From: Phenylobacterium sp.
GTDB taxonomy: Bacteria > Pseudomonadota > Alphaproteobacteria > Caulobacterales > Caulobacteraceae
DNA: 6,257 nt
Assembly: GCA_025350885.1 (NCBI GenBank)
Contig: JANXXA010000537.1
Coordinates: 1-6,257 of the forward strand
Direction of reading: 5' to 3'
Part shown: positions 1 through 5,485 of the stretch, in pieces
How the letters are laid out: each line of letters opens with the position of its first letter
Position numbering within the stretch: the first letter of the stretch is position 1
Notes under the pieces: model-generated
Database searches by the model: none
What the model was told of the DNA's origin: nothing
What the model saw: only the letters and a program-made list of their open reading frames with translations
Translations under genes and position numbers: made by a program

Positions 1-103
1 GCTCCAGGGCCGCTTTCAGCGGGTAAAGCCAAGGCTAATAGGCGCGCCACTGGTCGAGTCCCTGGCGGAAAATCGGTCGGCGGACTTGCTCCGAACTGGC
101 CGT
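1..103 (-). pseudogene. C-terminal remnant of a sulfotransferase-like gene, with nonsense codon
   Basis: Reading the minus strand from about 103 gives TASSEQVRRPIFRQGLDQWR, then AY, an in-frame TAG at 37-35, and then PWLYPLKAALE to the window edge. The pattern T-A-S-x-x-Q-V-R-x-P-[IL]-[YF]...W-R-x-Y-E-P-x-L-x-P-L is what I recall for the C-terminus of sulfotransferase-family proteins (Sulfotransfer_3, often fused to TPRs), which use PAPS as sulfate donor. TAG sits where Glu is expected, one base from GAG. Homology stops at about 103-106, 20 bp before the transposase start, so the 5' part including the PAPS-binding P-loop is absent. The identification rests on a short tail recalled from memory, so it is moderate. 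The true gene end lies left of the window. Confidence 0.55.
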
Positions 104-124
104 GTGGTCGGGATGGAGCCGCCC

Positions 125-306
125 ATGAGAACGATTTCCTACAAGCGCCACAGGTTTCCGCCTGACGTGATCCGCCACGCGGTGTGGCTGTACTTCCGGT
201 TCACGATCAGCTTCCGGGACGTTGAGGAACTTCTTGCGCAACGGGCATCGAGATCAGCTGCGAGACGGTCCGGTGCTGGACGCTGAAGTTCGGTCGCGCC
301 TGCCCT
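125..306 (+). pseudogene. IS6-family transposase, N-terminal fragment with frameshift
   Basis: From ATG 125 the translation is MRTISYKRHRFPPDVIRHAV, continuing WLYFRFTISFRDVEELLAQR. This is the hallmark N-terminus of IS6/IS26-family transposases (YKRHRFP...HAVWLYFRF.LS.RDVEE.L..RG). At 242-246 the frame slips: the next frame continues GIEISCETVRCWTLKFGRA up to 300, matching the family's helix-turn-helix end before the catalytic domain. A missing G in the run at 242-246 explains the shift, and the original frame stops at 284-286. Only about 60 of the usual 230 or so residues remain, and the DDE domain is gone. I see no terminal inverted repeats, so both ends look lost. A TGGAG at 114-118 gives a reasonable ribosome site for ATG 125. 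It is the only plus-strand gene remnant here. Confidence 0.85.
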
Positions 307-314
307 CGACGCAC

Positions 315-383
315 GCCCCACGCCGGGCTCCACACCGTGTACGACACGGCGCAAAGGACGGCCGCGATCCCCAGCTGTCTCAT
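315..383 (-). pseudogene. Truncated secreted-protein gene: only the signal peptide remains
   Basis: An ATG at 383-381 follows GAGG (392-389) at 5 nt and lies just after the stop of the preceding gene (TGA 388-386), a typical coupled start. The translation begins MRQLGIAAVLCAVSYTVW, then SPAWG: a positive N-terminus, a hydrophobic core and a small-residue end, which looks like a Sec signal peptide. Beyond about residue 23 the frame runs antisense through the IS6 fragment to a stop at 207-209 and loses all protein-like character. I infer that a secreted or periplasmic protein, co-translated with the membrane protein upstream, was cut off when the transposon fragment joined it. Its mature product cannot be identified. 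The boundary near 301-315 is approximate. Confidence 0.5.
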
Positions 384-385
384 GG

Positions 386-982
386 TCACCTCGACCCGCG
401 CAGCGTGAGGGGTATCGCGCCGTCCTCCTCGCCGCTGCTGATGGACAGGCTGAGGTTCCGGGCCGTGAGCGGGACGGCGAAGAGCACCTCGGCCTCCTTG
501 GCGCTGCGGGCTTCCACCAGATCGTTCAGCCGGCTGGTCGGGGCGCGGGGCACTCCATCGACCGACAGTCGGAAGGAATCGCTCCAGAAGCCGATGTCGG
601 CCGGCCCGGCGTTGGTCAGCCGGATGTGCAGGGTCAGCGTCCCGGCGTCCGCGGTTCGGCCCTGGAATTGGGCGTCCAGCAGTTCGTAGGTTCCCCGGCC
701 GCGATTGTTGCCGAGGGTCACCTTTGCGCCGGCGGGGAAGCTCACACCGGGCACCGTCTCCGGCGGCGGGGTCGGCGCCGCGGAATGTGCCTGGGCCGCC
801 CTGCCCGCCGGAGTTGTGGCGACGGGCGCGGCGCGGCCGCGGTCGAGCAGTCCCACCTGATGCAGCGCCAGAAGCAGGCCGCCCGCGGCCGTGAGCAGGC
901 TGGCGACGGCCGTCAGTATGCCCGGCAAGGTCTGCCACCAGGGCGTCGGGCGCGCGTCGTCGGGTCCTGAATTGCCTGCCAT
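386..982 (-). CDS. Membrane-anchored protein of unknown function with C-terminal beta-rich domain
   Basis: The gene encodes 198 aa from ATG 982. This start is chosen because GGAAGG (992-987) lies 4 nt upstream; the frame also opens at 1048, but that adds an implausible WALAWVGRIG leader without a clear site. Residues 1-18 are polar and end in PWWQT. Residues 19-46 (LPGILTAVASLLTAAGGLLL and on) form one transmembrane helix. Residues 47-78 are an Ala/Pro-rich linker. Residues 79-198 contain alternating hydrophobic stretches (TLTLHIRLTNAG, FRLSVDGVPRAP, EVLFAVPL, LSLSISS) typical of a beta-sandwich. This resembles DUF4352/Ig-like domains displayed outside the inner membrane. No catalytic motif is visible. 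The next gene starts 2 nt after its stop, so they were probably an operon. Reality as a gene is likely; function unknown. Confidence 0.75.
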   Translation of the reverse strand: MAGNSGPDDARPTPWWQTLPGILTAVASLLTAAGGLLLALHQVGLLDRGRAAPVATTPAGRAAQAHSAAPTPPPETVPGVSFPAGAKVTLGNNRGRGTYELLDAQFQGRTADAGTLTLHIRLTNAGPADIGFWSDSFRLSVDGVPRAPTSRLNDLVEARSAKEAEVLFAVPLTARNLSLSISSGEEDGAIPLTLRGSR

Positions 983-986
983 CGCG

Positions 987-992
987 CCTTCC
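987..992 (-). promoter_or_regulatory. Ribosome binding site deciding the start at 982
   Basis: The minus strand reads GGAAGG-CGCG-ATG. The site supports ATG 982 over the upstream in-frame ATG at 1048. Confidence 0.55.
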
Positions 993-1072
993 GCGTCGCT
1001 CGGTCTCCATTTGACGCCGATCCTGCCCACCCAGGCAAGCGCCCACACCTGTCGGCACAGCAGATGCTGGCT

Positions 1073-1090
1073 TGATCGATCCTGATCGAT
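1073..1090. repeat. Direct repeat TGATCGAT x2, 10-bp period
   Basis: TGATCGAT occurs at 1073-1080 and again at 1083-1090, separated by CC, so the copies sit one helical turn apart. ATCGAT is itself palindromic. It lies about 90 bp upstream of the start at 982 and could be an operator for that gene. GATC/ATCGAT words are common enough that chance is possible. Confidence 0.4.
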
Positions 1091-1267
1091 TGGGCTGAGG
1101 ATGGCGGTGCTGTCAGGCGAGCGGCAATTCGTCTCCAGTTTGGCGCCGTTCCCCCGCCCCCGCTTGACCCTAACCCATGACCTCCCGCCACTCAGCCAGG
1201 GCGGCTGATGGTCGCGGCGGTCGCTCGAGAATCACAGCTCTTGTGCCGCGTGCATCAGGCATGGGGC

Positions 1268-1332
1268 GACCATAGCCGACCGCTCTTCAGATCGCGCAGA
1301 ACTTCAAGCCGCGCCAGCTCTCTGTTGCTCAT
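1268..1332 (-). pseudogene. Possible N-terminal remnant of an ISNCY-type transposase
   Basis: ATG 1332 opens MSNRELARLEVLRDLKSGRL. This matches my recollection of the start of a transposase group annotated ISNCY, where the same segment begins the helix-turn-helix domain (MSN.EL.RLEVL.D...GRLT...AA.LLGL.RRQ). After GRL the similarity ends abruptly and the frame stops at 1255-1257. The expected HTH continuation is not visible in any frame, and the DDE domain is absent. It therefore looks like a roughly 22-codon stub left after deletion. The preceding codons (ALQVTLQI) may be vector-like leader sequence of the element. A short conserved-looking segment is weak evidence, so this is a tentative call. 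Confidence 0.45.
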
Positions 1333-1355
1333 GATTTGTAACGTCACTTGGAGGG

Positions 1356-1377
1356 CCTCCCGCGCAAACGAGGGAGG
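1356..1377 (-). terminator. Candidate terminator hairpin after DUF488 gene
   Basis: CCTCCC (1356-1361) and GGGAGG (1372-1377) form a 6-bp perfect GC-rich stem with a 10-nt loop, 17 bp past the DUF488 stop codon. No T-run follows on the minus strand, so this may be only a stabilising 3' hairpin. Confidence 0.3.
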
Positions 1378-1393
1378 GCGCCATCTCTGGCGC

Positions 1394-1972
1394 TTAAACC
1401 GGCTCGTCAGGGTCGGCGCTGAGCCGCTCTCGATAAAGCAGGCCTTCGGGAATCGGCTCAGCAACGGGGGAAAAGCCGGCCGGCTTTACGTCGTGGAGAC
1501 CCAGGATGTGAAAGACGGCCGCGCCATCCGCGAGCAAGTAGTCGGCAATGATCCGCCGGTGACATCGCCACCACAGAACTTCCGCACACATGATCGCGCA
1601 GGTGCGCTCGCGGCCCAGGGCGATCAACTCGGCGAGCCCTTCTCTGAATGGCGGCGTCAGCGCATAGTCCGCGTAGTTCCGGAAACTCTTGTTCCGCCAG
1701 AGCGTGTTGGGCGAAACCTCGAGGCCGGGCTGGCGCCCACGCAACCCACCCAGGACCGCGATGTGGCGATAGCCGATTTGCCGTTCGGCGAGCGCATCGG
1801 GAAGGACGTCGCTGTTGAACTGGGGATTGGTCCGAGAGCGCGGCATCTTGCGGACATCGACGATCATGTCGGCTCCGACCGCTTGAAGGAGATCGGCGAC
1901 CTCTTCGACAGACCGGGTGGAATGACCAATTGTGAAGTACGGCCGCGGCGTATCAGGGACCGTGGCCGTCAT
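1394..1972 (-). CDS. DUF488 family protein
   Basis: The gene encodes 192 aa from ATG 1972, with GGAAG 8 nt upstream, and ends in TAA at 1396-1394. The DUF488 signature is complete: FTIGHST near residues 13-19, DVRKMPRSRTNPQF at about 39-52, and late in the protein CAEVLWWRCHRRIIADYL around 127-144, which holds the conserved CAE and CHR. Length is normal for the family (about 150-200 aa). The domain is widespread in bacteria; no reaction is established that I can name with confidence, although the conserved Cys/His/Arg cluster suggests a binding or catalytic pocket. It lies 60 bp after the oxidoreductase fusion on the same strand and is probably the last gene of that transcript. It is likely cytosolic: no signal peptide or membrane helix is present. 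Confidence 0.9.
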   Translation of the reverse strand: MTATVPDTPRPYFTIGHSTRSVEEVADLLQAVGADMIVDVRKMPRSRTNPQFNSDVLPDALAERQIGYRHIAVLGGLRGRQPGLEVSPNTLWRNKSFRNYADYALTPPFREGLAELIALGRERTCAIMCAEVLWWRCHRRIIADYLLADGAAVFHILGLHDVKPAGFSPVAEPIPEGLLYRERLSADPDEPV

Positions 1973-2017
1973 GACGGTGCTTCCGTCTTCCAGTGAAGCC
2001 TGGGCGCCGCAGCCTCC

Positions 2018-2032
2018 GCTCTAAGCGAGAGC
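2018..2032 (-). repeat. Small inverted repeat directly after the oxidoreductase stop
   Basis: On the minus strand GCTCT-CGCTT-AGAGC is a perfect 5-bp stem with a 5-nt loop starting immediately after the TGA at 2035-2033. There is no T-run. It could attenuate transcription or protect an RNA end between the fusion gene and DUF488, or be chance. Confidence 0.3.
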
Positions 2033-3745
2033 TCAGCCGTAAAATTCATGGTCTTCGTTGTAGCCACCTTGCCCCGCGCCCAGATGGGCGAAGGACTCCA
2101 CGAACTCTATGGCCGCGATCCATTTGACCATCTTGTAGCCGAGCTGGTTTTCACACCGCAGCCTTAGCGGCGCGCCGTGGAGGATGTTCAGCGGCTCGCC
2201 ATTCATCTCATAGGCCAGCAGCGTGAGGTGGTGGCGCATGTTCGCGAGGTCATGGACGTCATAGTAGCGCCCGCCATCAGCCCCATCCGCGAGGGAATAG
2301 AAGACGGCATAGCGGGCCTCTGGCAGGGGGCGGACGAGGTCGAGGATATCGCGCATCGGCACGCCACCCCATTTGGCGACGCCGGACCAGCCTTGGATGC
2401 AGAAATGGTCGGTGATCTGCGCCTGCTTCGTCATTGCCTTCAGGAAGGCCAGTGACAGCTCTTGGGGCGCTTCGATCAGGCCACTGATCCGCAGTCGGTA
2501 GTCAGCGAAGGCGCCCGAGGCCAAGGCGCCGAAGGCCGGCGAGTTCGGCATCGTACCGTTCGGCCAGAAGAACGGCGATATGTCGCTCTCGTCGAACTGC
2601 GTCCTTGGGTCCGTTCGCGTGGCCAAGGTCCTCAGCCAGCCGATCATGAACCTTCCGGTCCGCTGCACCAGCCGCGCGTGCCGTTTCGTGAACGGCGAGG
2701 CCAGGAGCCAGGCTATCGCCATGACGCCCATGGCCAGCAGGAACAGCGGCAGACCGGCCCAGGCCTCGCTCTCGACGCCGGCGAACATGTGGTTGGTGTT
2801 TTGCCGCAGGCCGGTGATGAACACCATGACCCCGTGCATCGTGATGAAGGTCACGAACCAAGCGAACGAGATGAAGTGGAACGACCTCATGGCCTGTCGG
2901 TTGAGCACTCTTCCGAGCCAGCCCAGGGAGTTGGCGATCGCCGGGCTCTGCATCAGGCCGGTGGCGATCGAAACCGGCGCGGCCACGAACACGGTCACGA
3001 AATAGCTGAGCTGCTGCAGGCCGTTGTAGCGCGTCCAGCTGTGGTCCACCGGGAAGTTCAGCGAGGCGTACTGGATGGCAGTGGAGAGCGCGGCCGGAAA
3101 GACCTCCCAGGTCAGGGGAACCAGCCGCCGCCATTGGTCGGTGGCGAACAGCAGTCCGTAGAAGAGCACGCCGTTGATCACCCACAGCAGGTTGATCGAG
3201 AAGTGCCACCAGCGGGCCAGGCCCAGGGTATGGCGCAGGCCGGGAATGCCGAGCCATGTCGGAAGGGTGACGGAGTCGTCCTTGGCGGTCCAAATCCGAC
3301 CTTTCGGCACAGGGCGCTGGAAACGGAACCAGTCGGTTCCCGGCGTGCAATCGCGCCGCCAGTAGAGCCGCGGATGGTCGGCGAGGATCTGCAAGCCGGC
3401 CCGGATAATGAACAGCATGAAGAACATGTTCGCGAAGTGCTGAAGCTGCAGCCACCAGGGAAAGCCTGAATCCACCGATGGCGCGGCCTGGGCGATACCA
3501 GGGTGCTGGGCGATGAAGGCCTTCACCTGCGGCAGCTCGCGAAGCGCCTGGGCGACGGCGATCAACACCATCAGCGCGACGCTCCCGATCGGCAGCGCCC
3601 AGAGCACGCTGATCCAGCGCCGACCGATGCGCACGCGCGGGATGATGCCAGCTTGCGGCGGCATCCAGTGATCCACCAGCAGGTGATCGTCGGCGTGGGA
3701 AAGGGCCGTCTCTAACGGCTCCGGCTTCCTGGCCCTGTCGCTCAT
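2033..3745 (-). CDS. Cytochrome b-like membrane domain fused to sulfite-oxidase-type molybdopterin oxidoreductase
   Basis: The protein has 570 aa. Residues 1-43 are a polar N-terminus ending RVRIGRR. Six likely membrane helices follow (about 44-68, 98-121, 181-201, 245-265, 288-312, 329-351), with membrane-placed histidines H103, H181, H290 and H304 that could bind b-type hemes, as in the cytochrome b561/Ni-hydrogenase/thiosulfate-reductase b group. Residues about 385-570 form a sulfite-oxidase-fold molybdopterin domain: C449 in HFCIQGWSGVAKWGGVPM is the expected Mo ligand, and AYEMNGEPL, GAPLRLR and GYKMVKWI match cofactor-binding segments of MsrP/YedY-like enzymes. No Tat signal is present. 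Basic residues before helix 1 and after helix 6 place both ends, including the Mo domain, in the cytoplasm. It probably passes electrons between quinone and an oxidised or oxyanion substrate, but the substrate is unknown. Its ATG overlaps the upstream stop (ATGA). Confidence 0.88.
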   Translation of the reverse strand: MSDRARKPEPLETALSHADDHLLVDHWMPPQAGIIPRVRIGRRWISVLWALPIGSVALMVLIAVAQALRELPQVKAFIAQHPGIAQAAPSVDSGFPWWLQLQHFANMFFMLFIIRAGLQILADHPRLYWRRDCTPGTDWFRFQRPVPKGRIWTAKDDSVTLPTWLGIPGLRHTLGLARWWHFSINLLWVINGVLFYGLLFATDQWRRLVPLTWEVFPAALSTAIQYASLNFPVDHSWTRYNGLQQLSYFVTVFVAAPVSIATGLMQSPAIANSLGWLGRVLNRQAMRSFHFISFAWFVTFITMHGVMVFITGLRQNTNHMFAGVESEAWAGLPLFLLAMGVMAIAWLLASPFTKRHARLVQRTGRFMIGWLRTLATRTDPRTQFDESDISPFFWPNGTMPNSPAFGALASGAFADYRLRISGLIEAPQELSLAFLKAMTKQAQITDHFCIQGWSGVAKWGGVPMRDILDLVRPLPEARYAVFYSLADGADGGRYYDVHDLANMRHHLTLLAYEMNGEPLNILHGAPLRLRCENQLGYKMVKWIAAIEFVESFAHLGAGQGGYNEDHEFYG

Positions 3746-3957
3746 GCCTTCAACCGGCTGAGCGCGGCGCCAAGGTGCATGGCGATGTGGTCAGTCTTGC
3801 TGCTCTTGATCTCGTACTGCGGGATCGCAGGGCTCGCGTGATGGGTATGACCCTTGTAGTCGATGTCCTGAGTATGGACGCGGACGATCGTTCCGCGGAC
3901 GCGGCCGGCCTCGGAGTTCCAGCTGACCCGCTCACCGACATTGAAGCGCTTAGCCAT
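3742..3957 (-). CDS. DUF2945 (Hva1/TUDOR) small protein
   Basis: The gene encodes 71 aa from ATG 3957. The sequence FNVGERVSWNSEAGRVRGTI, then HTQDIDYKGHTHHASP, PQYEIKSSKTDHIAMH and GAALSRL, covers the whole DUF2945 family, also called hypervirulence-associated protein TUDOR domain. It is a compact SH3/Tudor-like beta barrel with no known catalytic role, and the length is typical. It is expected to be a cytosolic binding module; ligand unknown. Its start overlaps the end of the preceding 62-aa ORF by 8 bp (ATGGCTAA), and its TGA overlaps the ATG of the oxidoreductase (ATGA), so it is translated as part of one transcript. From memory, members are common in Rhizobiales and related groups near other small stress-type DUF genes. 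Confidence 0.92.
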   Translation of the reverse strand: MAKRFNVGERVSWNSEAGRVRGTIVRVHTQDIDYKGHTHHASPAIPQYEIKSSKTDHIAMHLGAALSRLKA

Positions 3958-4138
3958 CGGGATCCGCCGGACGGTTTGAGGTCCGCTCGTCGACGCCTGC
4001 AGAGCCGCGGGCCGCTTCCTCCGCGGGTGAGCCTACTTGTGGTCCCTGGCGGCTCGCACCGCCTTCGTTGTCCCATCTCGAGAGCGCCTTCTCGCGTATT
4101 CTCGCGCGGTCTGAGGCACCGGGAATTTCATCAGGCAT
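3950..4138 (-). CDS. Small hypothetical protein with DUF2934-like segment
   Basis: The ORF encodes 62 aa from ATG 4138 to TAA at 3952-3950. Residues 10-32 (DRARIREKALSRWDNEGG and on) follow the pattern I-R-x-[KR]-A-x-x-x-W-x-x-x-G seen in DUF2934 small proteins. The rest (GPQVGSPAEEAARGSAGVDE and on) is Pro/Ala/Glu-rich and probably disordered. The codons are plausible for the genome, and its stop overlaps the DUF2945 start by 8 bp, which supports it being expressed. The upstream ribosome site is weak (GGGGCG before TTC-ATG). It could instead be a chance open frame. The reverse-frame alternative at 4224-4033 has no family resemblance. Function unknown; likely a soluble accessory protein of the operon. 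Confidence 0.55.
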   Translation of the reverse strand: MPDEIPGASDRARIREKALSRWDNEGGASRQGPQVGSPAEEAARGSAGVDERTSNRPADPDG

Positions 4139-4204
4139 GAACGCCCCATTCTGAACGCCAGTCGGTGAGGTTTCCGATCGACACCGGAACTCCCCAGCTT
4201 ACGG

Positions 4205-4229
4205 AACAGGCGGCGCCGGCACACGTTCC
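4205..4229 (-). promoter_or_regulatory. Weak candidate EcfG-type (general stress sigma) promoter
   Basis: On the minus strand GGAAC (4229-4225) is followed 16 nt later by TGTT (4208-4205). The alphaproteobacterial EcfG consensus is GGAAC-N16/17-CGTT, so the -35 is perfect and the -10 has one mismatch. It lies about 67 bp upstream of ATG 4138 and would drive the small-protein/oxidoreductase operon. Short motifs like this arise often by chance. Confidence 0.25.
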
Positions 4230-4241
4230 CAGCCCAGGGAA
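4226..4241. repeat. Inverted repeat between gntK and the next operon
   Basis: TTCCC (4226-4230) and GGGAA (4237-4241) flank a 6-nt spacer, a 5-bp inverted repeat in the gap after gntK. It overlaps the candidate -35 element, so it could be an operator, a weak gntK 3' hairpin, or chance. No T-run follows. Confidence 0.25.
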
Positions 4242-4278
4242 TCGGGAAGGCAAGCGCGTCTGCTGCGCGGCGACAAAG

Positions 4279-4815
4279 TCAGGTCATCGGCGCCCCTAAG
4301 CGCTCCGCAAGGGCATGCAGTATCGCCTCGATTTGAGCCGGGATCGGTTGGTCGATGGCGTCCATGATCGGCTTTTCCAGGGGTTCGGGCGCTTCCAGGG
4401 CGGCGAGCTGACTGTCCAACAGCGCCGGTGGCATAAAGTGGCCGCGGCGCGACTTGAGCCGGCTGGCGATCAGAGCCTTGCTGCCAGAGAGGTACACGAG
4501 GATGACGTTGTCGCGGCCGTCCACGAGAGCGTCGCGGTAGGTCCGCTTGAGCGCCGAACAGGCGATGACGCCGCTTTCGCCCTCGGCGAGTTGATCGCTG
4601 ATCCAGGCCTGCACCTTGGCGAGCCAGGGCGCACGGTCGGCGTCGTCCAGCGGAATGCCGGCCTTCATCTTGGCGATATTGGCGGGCGGGTGAAAATCGT
4701 CACCCTCCTGGAATGTCCAGCCAAGGCGCTTGGCCAGGGCCTTGCCGACGGTGGTCTTGCCGGATCCCGAGACCCCCATAATCACAAGCACGGTTGGCGG
4801 GGCGCGCGCCGTCAT
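4279..4815 (-). CDS. gntK: Gluconokinase
   Basis: The enzyme phosphorylates D-gluconate with ATP to give 6-phosphogluconate, feeding the Entner-Doudoroff and pentose phosphate routes in the cytosol. The protein has 178 aa, normal for GntK. The P-loop GVSGSGKTT spans residues 14-22, GDDFHPPANIAKM is at 38-50, and the family-typical CSALKRTYRD is at 86-95 and RRGHFMPPALLDSQLAALE at about 123-141. The start is ATG 4815: it overlaps the rpe stop as ATGA and is preceded by AGGGCGGG. The frame remains open further upstream, but that part is antisense of nothing known and lies inside rpe in another frame, so I exclude it. It sits last in the HAD-rpe-gntK unit. The family identification is clear. Confidence 0.96.
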   Translation of the reverse strand: MTARAPPTVLVIMGVSGSGKTTVGKALAKRLGWTFQEGDDFHPPANIAKMKAGIPLDDADRAPWLAKVQAWISDQLAEGESGVIACSALKRTYRDALVDGRDNVILVYLSGSKALIASRLKSRRGHFMPPALLDSQLAALEAPEPLEKPIMDAIDQPIPAQIEAILHALAERLGAPMT

Positions 4816-5483
4816 GCTGCGCCCGCCCTGCGGATCTCGGCGATGGCCTGGGCGTAGTCCTTCGCGCCGAAGATCGCCGAGCCCGCGACGATGGCGTCGG
4901 CGCCGGCGGCGACCACAGCGGCCGTGGTCCCGGCGCACTGGCCGCCGTCCACCTCGATCACCGTGCCCTGGCCGCGCGCATCGCACATGGCCCGCAGGCG
5001 CGCGATCTTGGGCAGCATGTCGGGCAGGAAGGCCTGGCCGCCGAAGCCCGGATTGACGGTCATCACCAGCACCACATCGCAAAGCGGCAGGACGAATTCC
5101 AGCATCTCCGGCGGTGTGGCGGGATCGAGCACGGCGCCGGCCTTGCGGCCGAGCTCGCGGATACGCCCGAGCACCCGGTGCAGATGCAGCGTTGAGCCGG
5201 GTTCCACTTGGATCAGCAGGTGATCGGCGCCGGCCTCGACGAAGGCCTCCAGATAGCGCTCCGGCTCGACCATCATCAGGTGCAGGTTCAGCGGCTTGCG
5301 GGTGGCGCGGCGGATCGCCTTCACCACGTCCGGCCCGAAGCTGATGTTCGGCACGAAGCGGCCGTCCATGATGTCCACGTGGATCCAGTCCGCGCCGGCC
5401 GCATCGACCGCCGCTACCTCCTCGGCCAGCCGCCCGAAATCGGCCGCGAGCACGGAGGGCGCGATGATCAGCGGGCGCGCCAA
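4812..5483 (-). CDS. rpe: Ribulose-phosphate 3-epimerase
   Basis: The enzyme interconverts D-ribulose 5-phosphate and D-xylulose 5-phosphate in the pentose phosphate pathway. The protein has 223 aa, the usual length, and is a TIM barrel. Metal and catalytic residues are all present: H35 and D37 in IHVDIMDGRFVPN, H68 in LNLHLM, and D179 in EVDGG, with S10 in IIAPSVLAADF. Phosphate-binding segments are NPGFGGQ (144-150), DGG (179-181) and AGS (200-202). The start is TTG at 5483-5481, 2 nt after the TAG of the HAD gene; no ATG in frame gives a better N-terminus, and MARPLIIAPS is a normal Rpe beginning. The weak start suggests translation by coupling to the HAD gene. Its TGA overlaps the gntK ATG. 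Confidence 0.97.
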   Translation of the reverse strand: MARPLIIAPSVLAADFGRLAEEVAAVDAAGADWIHVDIMDGRFVPNISFGPDVVKAIRRATRKPLNLHLMMVEPERYLEAFVEAGADHLLIQVEPGSTLHLHRVLGRIRELGRKAGAVLDPATPPEMLEFVLPLCDVVLVMTVNPGFGGQAFLPDMLPKIARLRAMCDARGQGTVIEVDGGQCAGTTAAVVAAGADAIVAGSAIFGAKDYAQAIAEIRRAGAA

Positions 5484-5485
5484 GG

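Larger units (their letters stand above)
983..1393. other. Intergenic stretch without an intact gene
   Basis: These 411 bp separate the membrane-protein gene from the DUF488 gene. Frames that stay open here (for example minus 1191-913) have low-complexity Gly/Pro/Arg compositions and no recognisable family. The stretch holds a transposase-like N-terminal remnant (1332-1268), a TGATCGAT direct repeat (1073-1090) and an inverted repeat (1356-1377) just past the DUF488 stop. The promoter of the minus-strand gene starting at 982 should lie here, but I see no clear -35/-10 pair. Confidence 0.6.

Noticed and set aside
207..1058. Minus-strand frame of 283 codons
   Set aside because: Most of it is an Arg-rich shadow of the 198-aa membrane protein; only its last part from ATG 383 looks real, as a signal peptide cut by the IS6 fragment.
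1170..1262. 30-codon minus ORF starting MPDARGTRAVILERP
   Set aside because: Codon use is acceptable, but there is no family match and no convincing ribosome site; too short to support as a gene.
1208..1996. Long plus-strand open frame of 262 codons
   Set aside because: It is antisense to the DUF488 gene, whose signature motifs are complete; the plus-strand translation resembles no family and reflects high GC.
2462..3469. Plus-strand frame of 335 codons, and a minus alternative frame 3455-2502
   Set aside because: Both overlap the clear cytochrome b/Mo fusion gene and have Arg/Gly/Pro/His-rich compositions typical of shadow frames.
4033..4224. 63-codon minus ORF in the gap before the DUF2945 operon
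   Set aside because: It is Arg/Lys-rich without family resemblance and overlaps the better-supported 62-aa frame at 4138-3950.
4816..5082. N-terminal extension of the gluconokinase frame
   Set aside because: This part lies within rpe in another frame and is Arg/Gly-rich; ATG 4815 with the ATGA overlap gives a normal-length GntK.
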